Source: Flavobacteriales bacterium
GTDB lineage: Bacteria > Bacteroidota > Bacteroidia > Flavobacteriales_F > PHOS-HE28
Assembly (NCBI GenBank): GCA_016712535.1
Contig: JADJQW010000002.1
Span: 2,334,714 to 2,398,713, forward strand
DNA: 64,000 bases
Direction: 5' to 3'
In this document: positions 52,435-61,693 of the stretch, piece after piece
Layout of the letters: every line of letters starts with the position of its first letter
Position numbering within the stretch: the first letter of the stretch is position 1
Program-made: the position numbers and the translations under genes
Notes under the pieces: model-generated
Seen by the model: only the letters and a program-made list of their open reading frames with translations
The model's database searches: none
Told to the model about the DNA's origin: nothing

Positions 52435-52920
52435 ATGCGCGTTGATTCGATCCTGCTCCTTGCGTGGTGCTGGAGCGCCTGTTCCGCGCCGAAGGGCGAT
52501 CTCTGCGCCGATTCCTTCTCGCCCTACCAGGATCTGGTGAGCGGGCGCACCCGTAACGCGGCCAATGCAGCCTACGTGGATGCCATGGCCTTGTACGAGC
52601 AAGGAGATCATGAAGGCGCCATCGCCGGCTTGCGGAGCTACCTGGACACGCCGGGCGCCGATAAGCGCGCCTACCTCTATCTCGCCGTGAGCCAATTGGC
52701 CGTGGGGCAGCCCTTCGAGGCGGAGCTCAGCATCGATCAATTGGAGAACAGCACCGTGCCCGGCTACAAGGATCCCTGCGAATGGTACACGGTGCTGTGC
52801 TGGCTGTGCAGCAACCAGCTGGATCGCGCAGCAGCAGGCGCCAAGCGCATCGCTCAAGGGCCGCACACCTACCGCCGCGAAGCGGAGGTTCTGCTAGAAC
52901 GATTGGAGCGCACGCGATGA
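52435..52920 (+). CDS. TPR-like lipoprotein
   Basis: A 161-residue protein with a lipobox (LAWCWSACSAP) giving a lipidated Cys near residue 16. The mature part is helical, with two TPR-like units (AYVDAMALYEQGDHEGAIAGLRSYL; AYLYLAVSQLAVGQPFEAELSIDQL) and a Cys-rich segment PCEWYTVLCWLCS. It probably anchors to the membrane and mediates protein contacts. The stop overlaps the next gene's start by 4 bp (ATGA), so it is co-translated with the Nudix hydrolase; the biological link is unclear. Confidence 0.8.
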   Translation: MRVDSILLLAWCWSACSAPKGDLCADSFSPYQDLVSGRTRNAANAAYVDAMALYEQGDHEGAIAGLRSYLDTPGADKRAYLYLAVSQLAVGQPFEAELSIDQLENSTVPGYKDPCEWYTVLCWLCSNQLDRAAAGAKRIAQGPHTYRREAEVLLERLERTR

Positions 52921-53546
52921 GATTGCCCGATGCCGAGCGATTGCTGCGCGGATCATTCGAGCGCCCCTTGCCGGGGCACGATGCCTTCCTGGAACTGAGC
53001 GGCTACAAGCGCCCCGATCTGGAGGCCGCGCGCCGCGCTGATCCCCCGCCGCGCGAGAGCGCCGTGCTGGCCCTGATCTATGAACGGCATGAAGAGGCGC
53101 ACGTGCTGCTGATGCTCCGCCCGGACTACGATGGCGTGCATAGCGGGCAGGTGTCGTTCCCCGGCGGACGCCGGGAGCCGCATGATGCCGACCTGCGCGC
53201 CACCGCGCTGCGCGAGTTCGCCGAGGAGACCGGGGCCGCTCCAGATGCCGAAGTGCTCGGCGCGCTCAGCCCGGTGTACATCCCGCCGAGCCGCTCGTTG
53301 GTGACGCCCTACGTGGCGATCGCGAAGCAGGCCGGCCCCTTCTCGCCCGACCCGCGCGAAGTGGCCGAGCTGATCGAGGCGCCGCTGAGCTTGCTGCTGC
53401 ACGACGACATCCTGAAGCGGCGCGAGCAGCACATCGCGATCATGGGCCGGAGCGTGGAGATCCCCTATTTCGATGTGCAAGGCCGCGTGGTCTGGGGCGC
53501 CACGGCCATGATGATCGCCGAGCTACGCGAGCTCCTTCGCCGCTGA
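52917..53546 (+). CDS. Nudix hydrolase (CoA pyrophosphatase-like)
   Basis: A 209-residue Nudix enzyme. The Nudix box GGRREPHDADLRATALREFAEETGA has all consensus residues (Gx5Ex7REUxEExGU). The preceding PVYIPPSRSLVTPYV-type region and VHSGQVSFPGG match the CoA-diphosphatase group (NudL/YeaB), so hydrolysis of CoA or its derivatives is the most likely role. Other nucleoside diphosphate substrates remain possible. The start at 52917 overlaps the upstream gene by 4 bp; its 3' end overlaps the convergent cyclase gene by 24 bp. Confidence 0.9.
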   Translation: MRLPDAERLLRGSFERPLPGHDAFLELSGYKRPDLEAARRADPPPRESAVLALIYERHEEAHVLLMLRPDYDGVHSGQVSFPGGRREPHDADLRATALREFAEETGAAPDAEVLGALSPVYIPPSRSLVTPYVAIAKQAGPFSPDPREVAELIEAPLSLLLHDDILKRREQHIAIMGRSVEIPYFDVQGRVVWGATAMMIAELRELLRR

Positions 53547-56500
53547 GAGGCCGCAGTAGCGCAGCAGCTCCTCATTCGGGCGCGTACCGTCGCGGTCGCT
53601 GCTGTACTGAGACTTGATGCGCTTCACGAAATACATGTCGATGGCGCCTTTGTTCTTGGCATCGATCTGCCCGCGGTGCACGCACTCGAAGTGGTCCTTC
53701 ACGATCGCGTAGGTGGCCCCGCTGATGTTCACCTCCCCCACCTCGCCGCTGCTCTCCATGCGGCTGGCGGTGTTCACGGTATCGCCCCAGATGTCGTAGG
53801 CGAACTTGCGCTTGCCCACCACGCCGGCCACAACGGGCCCGGTATGGACGCCGATGCGCAAGGCCCAACCCTCCTTGCCCACGGCGCGGTGCTCCTCCTG
53901 CCAACGCTTCATCAGCTCACGCACCTCCAACGCGGCCAGCACGCATTTGTGGGCATGGCGCGCATCGCTGGTGGGCACGCCGGCCGCGCACATGTAGCTG
54001 TCTCCGATGGTCTTGATCTTCTCGATGCCGTAACGGCCCACGATCTCATCGAACTGCACGAAGCAGGTGTCGAGCTCGCTCACCAGCTCTTCCGGCGTCA
54101 TCTTCTCAGCCACGCGGGTGAAGCCTTTCATATCGGTGAAGAGCACCGTGACCTGCTCGTGCCTGCGCGCGGTGGCCTTGCCCTTCTCCTTCAGCTCATC
54201 GCTGATCTCTTTCGGCAGGATGTTGAGCAGCAGGTCCTCGATGCGCCCCTTCTGCCCTTCGATCTCCTTGCTCTGGGCCACCACCTCAGCGGTGCGCTCC
54301 TCCACTTTCTGCTCGAGCACCATATTGCGCAAACGGAGCTGCCGCTCGCGCACCTTGATGTAGCTGAACAGGCTCATGCCGATGAAGATGGCCAGCGCCG
54401 TGTAGAACCACCAGCTGCGGTACCAAGGCGGGTGAATGGTGAAGCGCAGTTCAGTAGGCGGATCGCTCCATAGGCCGCTTCGGTCCATGGCCTTCACCTT
54501 GAAGGTGTAAGTGCCCGGAGGCAGCGCAGGATAGGCGGCCACGGTGCTCGCGGTCATCGGCTGCCAGTCGTCCTCCAAGCCCTCGAGCATGACCATGTAG
54601 CGCACGGCGTTGGGATCGCTGAGCGCCACGCAGCCATATCGCACGCGGATGCTGCGCTCATCATGGCTGAGGCTGGCTTCGCCGCTGATCGGGCGCTCTT
54701 CCAGGTTCACCGTCCATCCGCGGATGGTGACGAGCGGTGCGACGTTGCGTTCGACCTCCTGCTTGTTGCCCACGCGCGTTGCGCCGTTCACCGTGCCGAA
54801 GAGGATGCCGCCATCACGCAGCGCGCACACGGCATTCGGCTTCACTTCGATGCCCGTGAAGCCGGCGCGCTCCGTGAAGGCGATGAAGCCCTCTTGCTTG
54901 TGCCGCCATTTGTTCAGGCCCTTGGTGGTGCCGATCCACACGTGGCCCTGATCATCGGTTGCGAGCGCCTTGATCACATTGCTGAGCAGGCCCTGCTCGA
55001 TGCCGAAGCGCTGGACTTCCTTGCCGTCCTTGAGCAATATGATGCCCTGTCCTTCGGTGCCCACCCAGATGCGGCCTTCCTTGTCCTGCGTGAAGCACGA
55101 GGCGGCGAAGGAGCGGCCCAAGTCGATGCGCTGCGCCTTGCCATTATCGATGCGGGTGATGCCGTTGCTCTTGCTGCCCACCCAGATGGCACCATTCCGG
55201 TCACGGAACAGGGCGATCACGTGTTTGCCGGCGAGGCCGTCCTCTTCGCCATACGGCGTGGGCACCGTACCGCTTCCGGGCAGGTAGCGCCAAAGGCCGT
55301 TCACGCTGCCTACCCATAGCTCACCCGGCTGGCCGATCGCCAATGCGGTCACACGCAGGTCGGCCAAACTTCCCGAGACCTCGATGGCCTCCTGTGAACG
55401 GCCGGAGCGAGGATCGAATCGGAGCAGGCCCCCTCCCTCGGTGCCCACCCACACGTAGCCCTTGTCGTCCTCCACCAAGCAGCGCACGAAGTTGCTCGTG
55501 AGCTGTCCTTTCTGCGCGGTGATCTGCTCGGTGAGCTTGCCTTGCGAATCAAGCACGACGATGCCTGCGTTGGTTCCGAACCAGACGCGCTGATTCCGAT
55601 CCTCCATCACAGCGAAGACCTTGGGGTCGTTGAGGCCCTCGGCTTCGCTGTAGGTGATGAATCGATCGCCTTTGAAGATGTCGAAGCCGCTCTCGTACAT
55701 GCCGATGAGCATGTTGCCCTCGCGGTCGCGCACCAGGCAGCGGATGGCGCGGCCGTGCAGACCATTGTCCGGGCCGTATGTACGCACGCCATCGGCCGTC
55801 ACGCAGCTCGCTCCTCCATCGGTGGTGCCGATCCACACTTGGCCATCGCCATCCTCGCCGAAGCAGTAAATGGTGTTGCTGCCCAATCCGTTGAGGATAT
55901 CGAATCGGTCGCAACGGCCATCGGTGGTGCACCGGAACGCGCCGCCGCCCTGCGTGCCCACCCAGATGCGGCCCTTGGAATCGACGAATAGCGCTGTGCG
56001 ACCGAAGATGTCGGGCACGCCGGGAAGGTTGAAATCCGAAACGGTGGTTCCATCAGTAACCTGCATGCCACCGCTCCCGGTTACCAATGCGATGCGGCCA
56101 TCGGGCAATGCGGCCATGGTGAGCAGGTGCTCCTTCAGCCCTTGATCGGCCATGATGCTTGAAGCGCTCAGCGTTCCATCCTCGGCGGGTGCGCCTTGGA
56201 TCCGCCAGAGGCCTGATCCCATGGTGGCCACCAGGATGCTGCCGCTCTTCTCCTGCACCCACGCCGTGATGGCGCTGCTCACGCCCTTGCCGAGCGAGCA
56301 AGCGCGGAACACCCGGCCGTTGGTCCACGTGATGCCGCCATCAAGGTGGCCGGCCCAAACGCTGCCTTCGCGGTCAACGAGCAGGGAGAACACGCCGCCC
56401 GAGGCAGTGCCATCGCCGGTGCCGTGATCCACCACGCTTATGCCGTCGTAGCTGGCCAGGCCCGACTCCGTGCCCACCCAGATGATGCCATCGGCGCTCT

Positions 56501-56636
56501 GCGCCGCGCAATACACCTTCACGGCGGGCAGCCCTTGCTGGTTGCTGATGTTCTCGAAGAAGTAACGCTGCGCTTGGGCGGCCTGGGCCAGCGCAAGCGC
56601 GAGCAGCACAGCAAGGAAGGGGCGTATCGCGCGCAT
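53523..56636 (-). CDS. Regulator-propeller (Reg_prop/Y_Y_Y) class III adenylate cyclase
   Basis: A 1037-residue membrane sensor. Signal peptide (1-22), two seven-bladed-type regulator propellers (about 35-640) with repeated GxxWVGT and GxIWVGS blades, a Y_Y_Y domain (about 690-750), one transmembrane helix near 755-775, a coiled coil and a cytosolic class III cyclase domain (about 845-1010). Metal-binding Asp lie in VLFTDMKGFT and TIGDSY. Substrate-selecting Lys (IKTIGD) and Asp (YDIWGD), plus Asn and Arg in VNTASRM, favour ATP. It resembles hybrid two-component sensors in which the kinase is replaced by a cyclase. It likely converts an extracellular signal into cAMP. It is encoded 1 bp from the caspase-like gene. 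Confidence 0.92.
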   Translation of the reverse strand: MRAIRPFLAVLLALALAQAAQAQRYFFENISNQQGLPAVKVYCAAQSADGIIWVGTESGLASYDGISVVDHGTGDGTASGGVFSLLVDREGSVWAGHLDGGITWTNGRVFRACSLGKGVSSAITAWVQEKSGSILVATMGSGLWRIQGAPAEDGTLSASSIMADQGLKEHLLTMAALPDGRIALVTGSGGMQVTDGTTVSDFNLPGVPDIFGRTALFVDSKGRIWVGTQGGGAFRCTTDGRCDRFDILNGLGSNTIYCFGEDGDGQVWIGTTDGGASCVTADGVRTYGPDNGLHGRAIRCLVRDREGNMLIGMYESGFDIFKGDRFITYSEAEGLNDPKVFAVMEDRNQRVWFGTNAGIVVLDSQGKLTEQITAQKGQLTSNFVRCLVEDDKGYVWVGTEGGGLLRFDPRSGRSQEAIEVSGSLADLRVTALAIGQPGELWVGSVNGLWRYLPGSGTVPTPYGEEDGLAGKHVIALFRDRNGAIWVGSKSNGITRIDNGKAQRIDLGRSFAASCFTQDKEGRIWVGTEGQGIILLKDGKEVQRFGIEQGLLSNVIKALATDDQGHVWIGTTKGLNKWRHKQEGFIAFTERAGFTGIEVKPNAVCALRDGGILFGTVNGATRVGNKQEVERNVAPLVTIRGWTVNLEERPISGEASLSHDERSIRVRYGCVALSDPNAVRYMVMLEGLEDDWQPMTASTVAAYPALPPGTYTFKVKAMDRSGLWSDPPTELRFTIHPPWYRSWWFYTALAIFIGMSLFSYIKVRERQLRLRNMVLEQKVEERTAEVVAQSKEIEGQKGRIEDLLLNILPKEISDELKEKGKATARRHEQVTVLFTDMKGFTRVAEKMTPEELVSELDTCFVQFDEIVGRYGIEKIKTIGDSYMCAAGVPTSDARHAHKCVLAALEVRELMKRWQEEHRAVGKEGWALRIGVHTGPVVAGVVGKRKFAYDIWGDTVNTASRMESSGEVGEVNISGATYAIVKDHFECVHRGQIDAKNKGAIDMYFVKRIKSQYSSDRDGTRPNEELLRYCGLSAAKELA

Positions 56637-56637
56637 A

Positions 56638-58785
56638 TCAACGGGTCAGGTCGAAGAAGGAGGCATCGCCGGCGGCAGCATCGCTCACCACGACGGTATT
56701 GCTGACGCTCTCGCTGTAGTTCTGCATCTGGGCCTTGAGGGCGCCGTAGTTGTAGTAGCTGTAGATGTAGTCTTTCTTGCCATCCACGGGGATCCAATAG
56801 GCTTTGCCGCCGGCGGTGCGGCCGTGCCCGCTGAACCACACGAGGATGGTGCCCACCTTGTTGGTGCGGGCGAGGTCGCGCAGCTCCACGTTGAAGAAGC
56901 GCTCCATCTGCTCCTTGGTGAGGTTCTTCTTGCTGATGGTGCGCTGCACCTGGTAGCTGGAGAAGGCCTTCTGCATCTTGCTCGCATCGGAGGCCTGGGC
57001 CGCAGGGAAATTGCGGTAGTTGGTGTTCTCGATGTGCACCACCCAGGTGCCGCCCTTGCCCGCAACGGGCGTGCTCGTCTCGCTGGGCACGGGCTTCACC
57101 ACGGCCACCGCCTCTGCAGCGCGCTTCACCGACCATTGCTCTTCAGCCGCATTGCCGAACTGATCCTCAGCGCGCACGATGAACCGTTCGGCATCCTTCA
57201 ATTCGACCTTGATGGAGAAATCGGGATTCACGCGGTCCGGCGCATAGCTCGCGCTCTGGCCATTCACCGTGATCAGGCGGATGAGGCTTGCATCGGACAC
57301 GGTTCCTTCAAGGAAGACCTCTGTCTTGCCGGCCGGAAGCGTGATCTCCCGATCGCCGCTGGCCTTCGGCGCGGTGAGCGCGATCACCGGCGCCGTGCCC
57401 TCGCTGCGCTCCACGTTCAGCACTTCGCTGGTGAAGTTCTCGTAGAGATCGGTGGCCTGCACCACGATCTCCTTGGCATCGCGGTCCAGGGCGATGGTGG
57501 TGACGAACATGGGGTCCTTCTCGTCCTTGGTGAAATCGGCCGCCTTGCCATTCACCGAGATGGATTTGATCAGGCTCTTATCGCGCACGTAGCCGCTCAC
57601 CTCCACCACTCCTTCAGAGCTCGACACTTTGGCCACATCGCCGACGCGGAAGGGCTTCACCACGGTGATGGCGGGCGCATCGGCTTCGCGGTTCTGCTCG
57701 AAGATGAGGGCCGTGATCCGTGCCCGTGCGGATTCCAGTTCACCGCGCTTCTCGCTGCTGATGGCGCCATCGGTCTCCATGGCCTTCTGCGCGGCATCGA
57801 TGTCCTTGAGCGCGCCTTCGAGGTCCACGTTGGCTTCCTTGCACTCCGCGCGCAGCAGCAGGGCGTGCGCATCCTTGGGGTCGGCGAGCACGATGCGGTT
57901 GAGGTCGTTCACCGCGTTCTGGTGCTGGCCGAAGCCCTTGTAGTAGAGCGCGCGCTGGAGATGCACGGCGCGGTCGGCGCGGCCCAGCGCGATGCAGCGG
58001 CTCACATCGTCGATGGCCTTGGCATATTCCTTCTGGTGGGCGAGCGCCTTGCTGCGCACGAAGAGCGCATCGGTGCTCTGCGGGTTCAATTCGAGCGCGC
58101 GGGTGCATTTCTCGATGGCCTTCTCCAGCGTGCGCGCCTTCATGGTAGGGCCGGAGTAGAGCTCATAGAGGGCGAGCTGCACCTCGCTCACGGCCACATA
58201 AGCCGGTTCGTAGAGGTGGTTCCATTCGATCACCTTGTCCAAGTCGAACTCCGCGGTCTTGTAATCACGGGTGGCGGTGCGCACGAGGCCGTGCAGATAG
58301 TAGGTGTCCGTAGTGGCCTTGATGGAGAGCGCCTGGTCCGAAGAACGGGTGGCGCAATCGAGGTCGCCGGCCTTGAGGCAGGCCCGGGCGAGCGCCATCT
58401 GCGCGGCCTGGTTCTTCGGCGCCACGCGCACGGCCTGATCCGCGAACGTGCGGGCCTTGGCTGCGCTATCGAGGTCGGCATAAGCCGCGGAGGCCGCGAT
58501 GGCGTAGAGCGCATCGGCAGGCATGAGCTGAGCCACCTGCGCCAGGTCGGCAGCGCGCTCTGCCATGCGCCCCAGTGAGCCGAAAGCATCGGCGCGGCCC
58601 ATGTAGGCCTTCACCAGCTTGGGATCGGTACGGATGGCGAAGCCGAACTTCTCCACAGCCTGCTCGAACTGCTGCTGGGCAAGGAGCTTGTTGGCTTCTT
58701 TCAGGAAGGCCTTGCCCGATTGGGCATGGATGGCGAATGTAAGGAGCGCCGCGGTGACTAGCGCTAGCGTACGCAGGAGGTGCAT
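56638..58785 (-). CDS. TPR and caspase-like protein, catalytic Cys absent
   Basis: A 715-residue secreted protein. Signal peptide (1-21), TPR array (about 25-350), two Ig/bacterial-like domains (EGVVEVSGYVRDKSLIKSISVNGK and KTEVFLEGTVSDASLIRLITVNGQ) and a C-terminal peptidase C14-like domain (about 570-715). The caspase His is present in LVWFSGHGRTAGGKAYWIPVDG (H654), but the usual SDAC site reads VVVSDAAAGDASFF, so the catalytic Cys (position 704) is Ala. The protein ends 11 residues later, shorter than most caspases. It is probably a pseudo-enzyme scaffold. It immediately precedes the cyclase gene (2-bp gap), so they are one operon. Confidence 0.85.
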   Translation of the reverse strand: MHLLRTLALVTAALLTFAIHAQSGKAFLKEANKLLAQQQFEQAVEKFGFAIRTDPKLVKAYMGRADAFGSLGRMAERAADLAQVAQLMPADALYAIAASAAYADLDSAAKARTFADQAVRVAPKNQAAQMALARACLKAGDLDCATRSSDQALSIKATTDTYYLHGLVRTATRDYKTAEFDLDKVIEWNHLYEPAYVAVSEVQLALYELYSGPTMKARTLEKAIEKCTRALELNPQSTDALFVRSKALAHQKEYAKAIDDVSRCIALGRADRAVHLQRALYYKGFGQHQNAVNDLNRIVLADPKDAHALLLRAECKEANVDLEGALKDIDAAQKAMETDGAISSEKRGELESARARITALIFEQNREADAPAITVVKPFRVGDVAKVSSSEGVVEVSGYVRDKSLIKSISVNGKAADFTKDEKDPMFVTTIALDRDAKEIVVQATDLYENFTSEVLNVERSEGTAPVIALTAPKASGDREITLPAGKTEVFLEGTVSDASLIRLITVNGQSASYAPDRVNPDFSIKVELKDAERFIVRAEDQFGNAAEEQWSVKRAAEAVAVVKPVPSETSTPVAGKGGTWVVHIENTNYRNFPAAQASDASKMQKAFSSYQVQRTISKKNLTKEQMERFFNVELRDLARTNKVGTILVWFSGHGRTAGGKAYWIPVDGKKDYIYSYYNYGALKAQMQNYSESVSNTVVVSDAAAGDASFFDLTR

Positions 58786-58993
58786 GGCAGGCCGGGCGAA
58801 AATAGGCGAGCAGGCCAAGCCCGGCGCGGGCGTCGGGAAGAAACAGCCCCGATCACCCGAAGGTGCCGCAGGAATCGCGTTAGGGATAGCAGCGAAAAGC
58901 CCGCAAGCGAGGAGGAACGACGAGTGCGGACTTGCAGCGGAAAGCCCGACGGCGCGGCGCGATCGGACGCGCCGGAACGCTCCATGGACAGCC

Positions 58994-59401
58994 CTACGGC
59001 CAATACCGGTACGCAACACGATCCCGATAAAGGGTGTACTCGTGCGCACCTGAACAGCGGCGGCAGTCGAAACTGTCCACCTGCACGGTCCGGTTCAGGC
59101 CTGAAGCGTAATCGAAGCGGGCAAGCACTGGGCACGGCATGCCCTTGTCGCCGATCAAGATGTTCTCGCCGGTCGTGTCAGCAAGTTGGGCTCGCGAATA
59201 GTTGCGCTCCTCCCCACAGCATGAGAATGCGACTCCGACAAGGTCATCCATTGACTCACCCAATCTCAGGCTCACCCATGTCGTCCGATAGATCCGATCC
59301 CTCTCACGTTCTTGAACCGACCTGAAAACAAGGGTCACCGCGACTGACAGCGCCAATGTGGAACTGATGGTCCACAGTGCGACCCTGGATCCGCGTCTCA
59401 T
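58994..59401 (-). CDS. Hypothetical membrane-anchored Cys-rich protein
   Basis: A 135-residue protein with an N-terminal transmembrane helix (WTISSTLALSVAVTLVF) and a mature domain with Cys pairs (FSCCGEE; CPVLARFD; DCRRCSGAHE), possibly disulfide-bonded or metal-binding in the periplasm. I do not recognise the family. It lies between the caspase-like gene (209 bp, no other gene seen there) and the aminotransferase gene (21 bp), all on the minus strand. A function cannot be assigned. Confidence 0.6.
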   Translation of the reverse strand: MRRGSRVALWTISSTLALSVAVTLVFRSVQERERDRIYRTTWVSLRLGESMDDLVGVAFSCCGEERNYSRAQLADTTGENILIGDKGMPCPVLARFDYASGLNRTVQVDSFDCRRCSGAHEYTLYRDRVAYRYWP

Positions 59402-59422
59402 TCGAGTATCTTCACTGCAGGA

Positions 59423-60628
59423 CTATACGTTCACCTCTGCCATCACCTTCCTCACCGCCCCTTCCACCTTATCCAAATAGGCCTCCAGCTCCGGTTCCGT
59501 CCATGTCACTCGGATGTTGAAGCTGATGAGGCGGCTGAGCACCGCATCGCTCTTCGGGAACTTCATCGTCTTCAGGTCCTGCGGCAAGCCGAGCTCGTGC
59601 GCCACCATGCGGAAGGGCATGCTGAGGTCCTTCACCTGGTGCCACTGCTTGATGTAGTGGTACATATTATCGTACCAGTAGCCGCCGCCCACGCCCGCCT
59701 CGCCCATGGCCTTGTGCGCCGCGCGCGCCGTGGATTCATCGGGGAAGAGCAGGTGGAAGAAGGTGGCGCTGTCGCCGGCATCGTCGCATTGCTTGCGGAA
59801 GGACAGGCCGGGGATCTTCGAGAGGCGCGCGTGGATGATCGCCTTGTGCTTGCGCTGCTGGCTGATGATGTAGGGCAGCTTGCGCGCCTGCGCCAGTCCG
59901 ATGGCCGCGTTGATCTCGCCGATGCGGTAGTTGGTGCCCATGATCGGGTGGGGCTCCATGCCGCGGTTGTCGCCTTCGTGGCTGTGGCCGTGGTCGCTGA
60001 GGTACTCGGCGGTCCTGATCAGCTGCTCATCGTCGGTGATGATGACGCCGCCTTCGCCGCAGGTGTTGATCTTGAAGAAGTCGAAGCTGAAGCTGCCCAT
60101 CTTGCCGAAGAGCCCGAGGTGCCTGCCTTTGTAGGTGGCGCCGAGCGCTTGGGCGGTGTCCTCGATCAGCATGACGTCCTTCTCCTTGCACACGGCCATG
60201 ATGCCATCGAGATCGGCCGACGCACCGCACATGTGGACGAGCAGCACGGCCTTCGTCTTCGGTGTGATCGCTGCGCGGATCCCTTCGGCGCTCAGGCACA
60301 AGGTCTCGTCGATCTCCGCGAAGACCGGAATGGCGCCCGCGAAGAGCACCGCTTCGATCGTGGCCACGAAGGTGAAGGGCGGCACGATCACATGATCGCC
60401 ATAACCGACACCGCACGCCGCGAGCATGGAGCTCACCGCCGTGCTTCCGCTGCTCACCGCTAGCGCGTGCTTCGCGCCGGTGAACCTGGCGATCTCGGCC
60501 TCGAAGTCCTTCGCCTTCCAATGGCCCTTGCGCGCCGCATCGTGGTTGTAGCGGAAGAGCACGCCCGTGTTCAGGACGTCCATCACTTCCTTCTTCTCCT
60601 CCTCGCCGAACAGTTCGGTGCCTGGCAT
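59423..60628 (-). CDS. DegT/DnrJ/EryC1/StrS family aminotransferase
   Basis: PLP-dependent aminotransferase of 401 residues of the sugar aminotransferase family. Motifs: FTGAKHALAVSSGSTAV, GDHVIVPPFTFVATIEAV, DTAQALGATYKGRHLGLFG, the PLP lysine in SFDFFKINTCGEGG (near residue 186) and TNYRIGEINAAIG. It may transfer an amino group to a nucleotide-linked keto sugar for surface glycans, but no glycan operon surrounds it, and some family members act in antibiotic or lipid pathways. It lies 21 bp upstream of the Cys-rich gene and divergent from the barrel gene at 60,714. Confidence 0.92.
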   Translation of the reverse strand: MPGTELFGEEEKKEVMDVLNTGVLFRYNHDAARKGHWKAKDFEAEIARFTGAKHALAVSSGSTAVSSMLAACGVGYGDHVIVPPFTFVATIEAVLFAGAIPVFAEIDETLCLSAEGIRAAITPKTKAVLLVHMCGASADLDGIMAVCKEKDVMLIEDTAQALGATYKGRHLGLFGKMGSFSFDFFKINTCGEGGVIITDDEQLIRTAEYLSDHGHSHEGDNRGMEPHPIMGTNYRIGEINAAIGLAQARKLPYIISQQRKHKAIIHARLSKIPGLSFRKQCDDAGDSATFFHLLFPDESTARAAHKAMGEAGVGGGYWYDNMYHYIKQWHQVKDLSMPFRMVAHELGLPQDLKTMKFPKSDAVLSRLISFNIRVTWTEPELEAYLDKVEGAVRKVMAEVNV

Positions 60629-60713
60629 GTTATGGGCTATTGGACCGCGAAAGTAGCCGTGTCAGGCCCTGCGGCATACTTCGACCAACGCATCGGCGTT
60701 GATGCCAACCCAT

Positions 60714-61693
60714 ATGAGATACCTGATCCTCCTCCTCACTGCGCTGCTCCTCCATCAGCGCTCCCTGGCCCAAGGCTGCAGCGATGCCGGCGTTTGCACG
60801 GCTGGTCCAATGGGGCCTATTGCAAGCACCAGCGACAGCACCCTCGGGGATGAGCGGCGCCACTTCGCAAAGCTCCAGTACACTTATGCGATAGGTGAGC
60901 AGGGCGTCGTGATCATGCAGGTGCAGCCCGAGATCGGCTTCGGCCTCACGGAACGGCTCGGGGTGCATTGAAGGCGCCTTTTGTGGCTGCCAGCGGCAAT
61001 CTCGGAGAGAACAGCGGTATCGGGGATGTGATCTTCACCACGAGCTATGCGTTGATCAAGGAGCGCGACCGGAACCTGACGGCAATCGCCGGCATGCGGA
61101 TCCCGACCGGGGACACCTCACCGCAGCCCCTTGAGAAGACCAGCTTCGGCCCTGACTTCAAGCCGCTGCCCATGCCCTACCAGCCAGGCTTAGGCACACA
61201 GGATCTTCTGCTTGGCGTGCAGTACCGAAACAAACGCTGGTCAACCGCGCTCGCTTATCAGCATGTCTTATCCCAGGGGAACGAGAATCTCTTCTTCCAC
61301 GAGCCTTGGGATGGCGATCCCAACGCGGTCAAGTACTTCGAGAGCGCCTATCTGGAGCGAGCAAACGATGCGGTGGTCCGCTTGCAGTACGCCATACCCT
61401 TCCGTCGCTTCACGCTTCAACCGGGCGTTCTGGCCATCTACCACCTCGGATTGGACAGCCGGTTAGAAGCGGACGCCACCCCGGACCCTTGGGACCTGGA
61501 GCCCTTCGTTCGCCGCGACATCGCAGGATCAGACGGCCTCACGCTCAACCTCACCGCCGATGCACGGTACGACCTGAAAGCGAACTGGGCGCTCGAGGCA
61601 TCCTTCGGCAGCCCGGTGATCGTGCGCGAGGTGAGGCCCGATGGCCTGACCCGCGCCATGGTGCTCAGCCTCGGCGTGCGCTTCGGCTTCTGA
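60714..61693 (+). pseudogene. Outer-membrane beta-barrel gene split by a frameshift
   Basis: Two overlapping frames make up one protein. The first (60,714-60,971) has a signal peptide and early strands (FAKLQYTYAIGEQGVVIMQVQPEIGFGL) and stops at TGA 60,969. The second continues from 60,968 in another frame (KAPFVAASGNLGENSGIGDVIFTTSYALI) through further strands to the terminal RFGF. The break sits at about 60,965-60,970, a one-base shift. The barrel resembles transporter/'MetA-pathway' style outer-membrane proteins. It may be a true mutation, a sequencing or assembly error, or TTG re-initiation at the TTGA overlap. The second half alone lacks a signal peptide. Confidence 0.65.

Noticed and set aside
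56519..57136. Overlapping minus-strand frame possibly extending the caspase-like protein
   Set aside because: The translation is low-complexity (Arg/Gly/His-rich) and does not resemble the missing caspase part.
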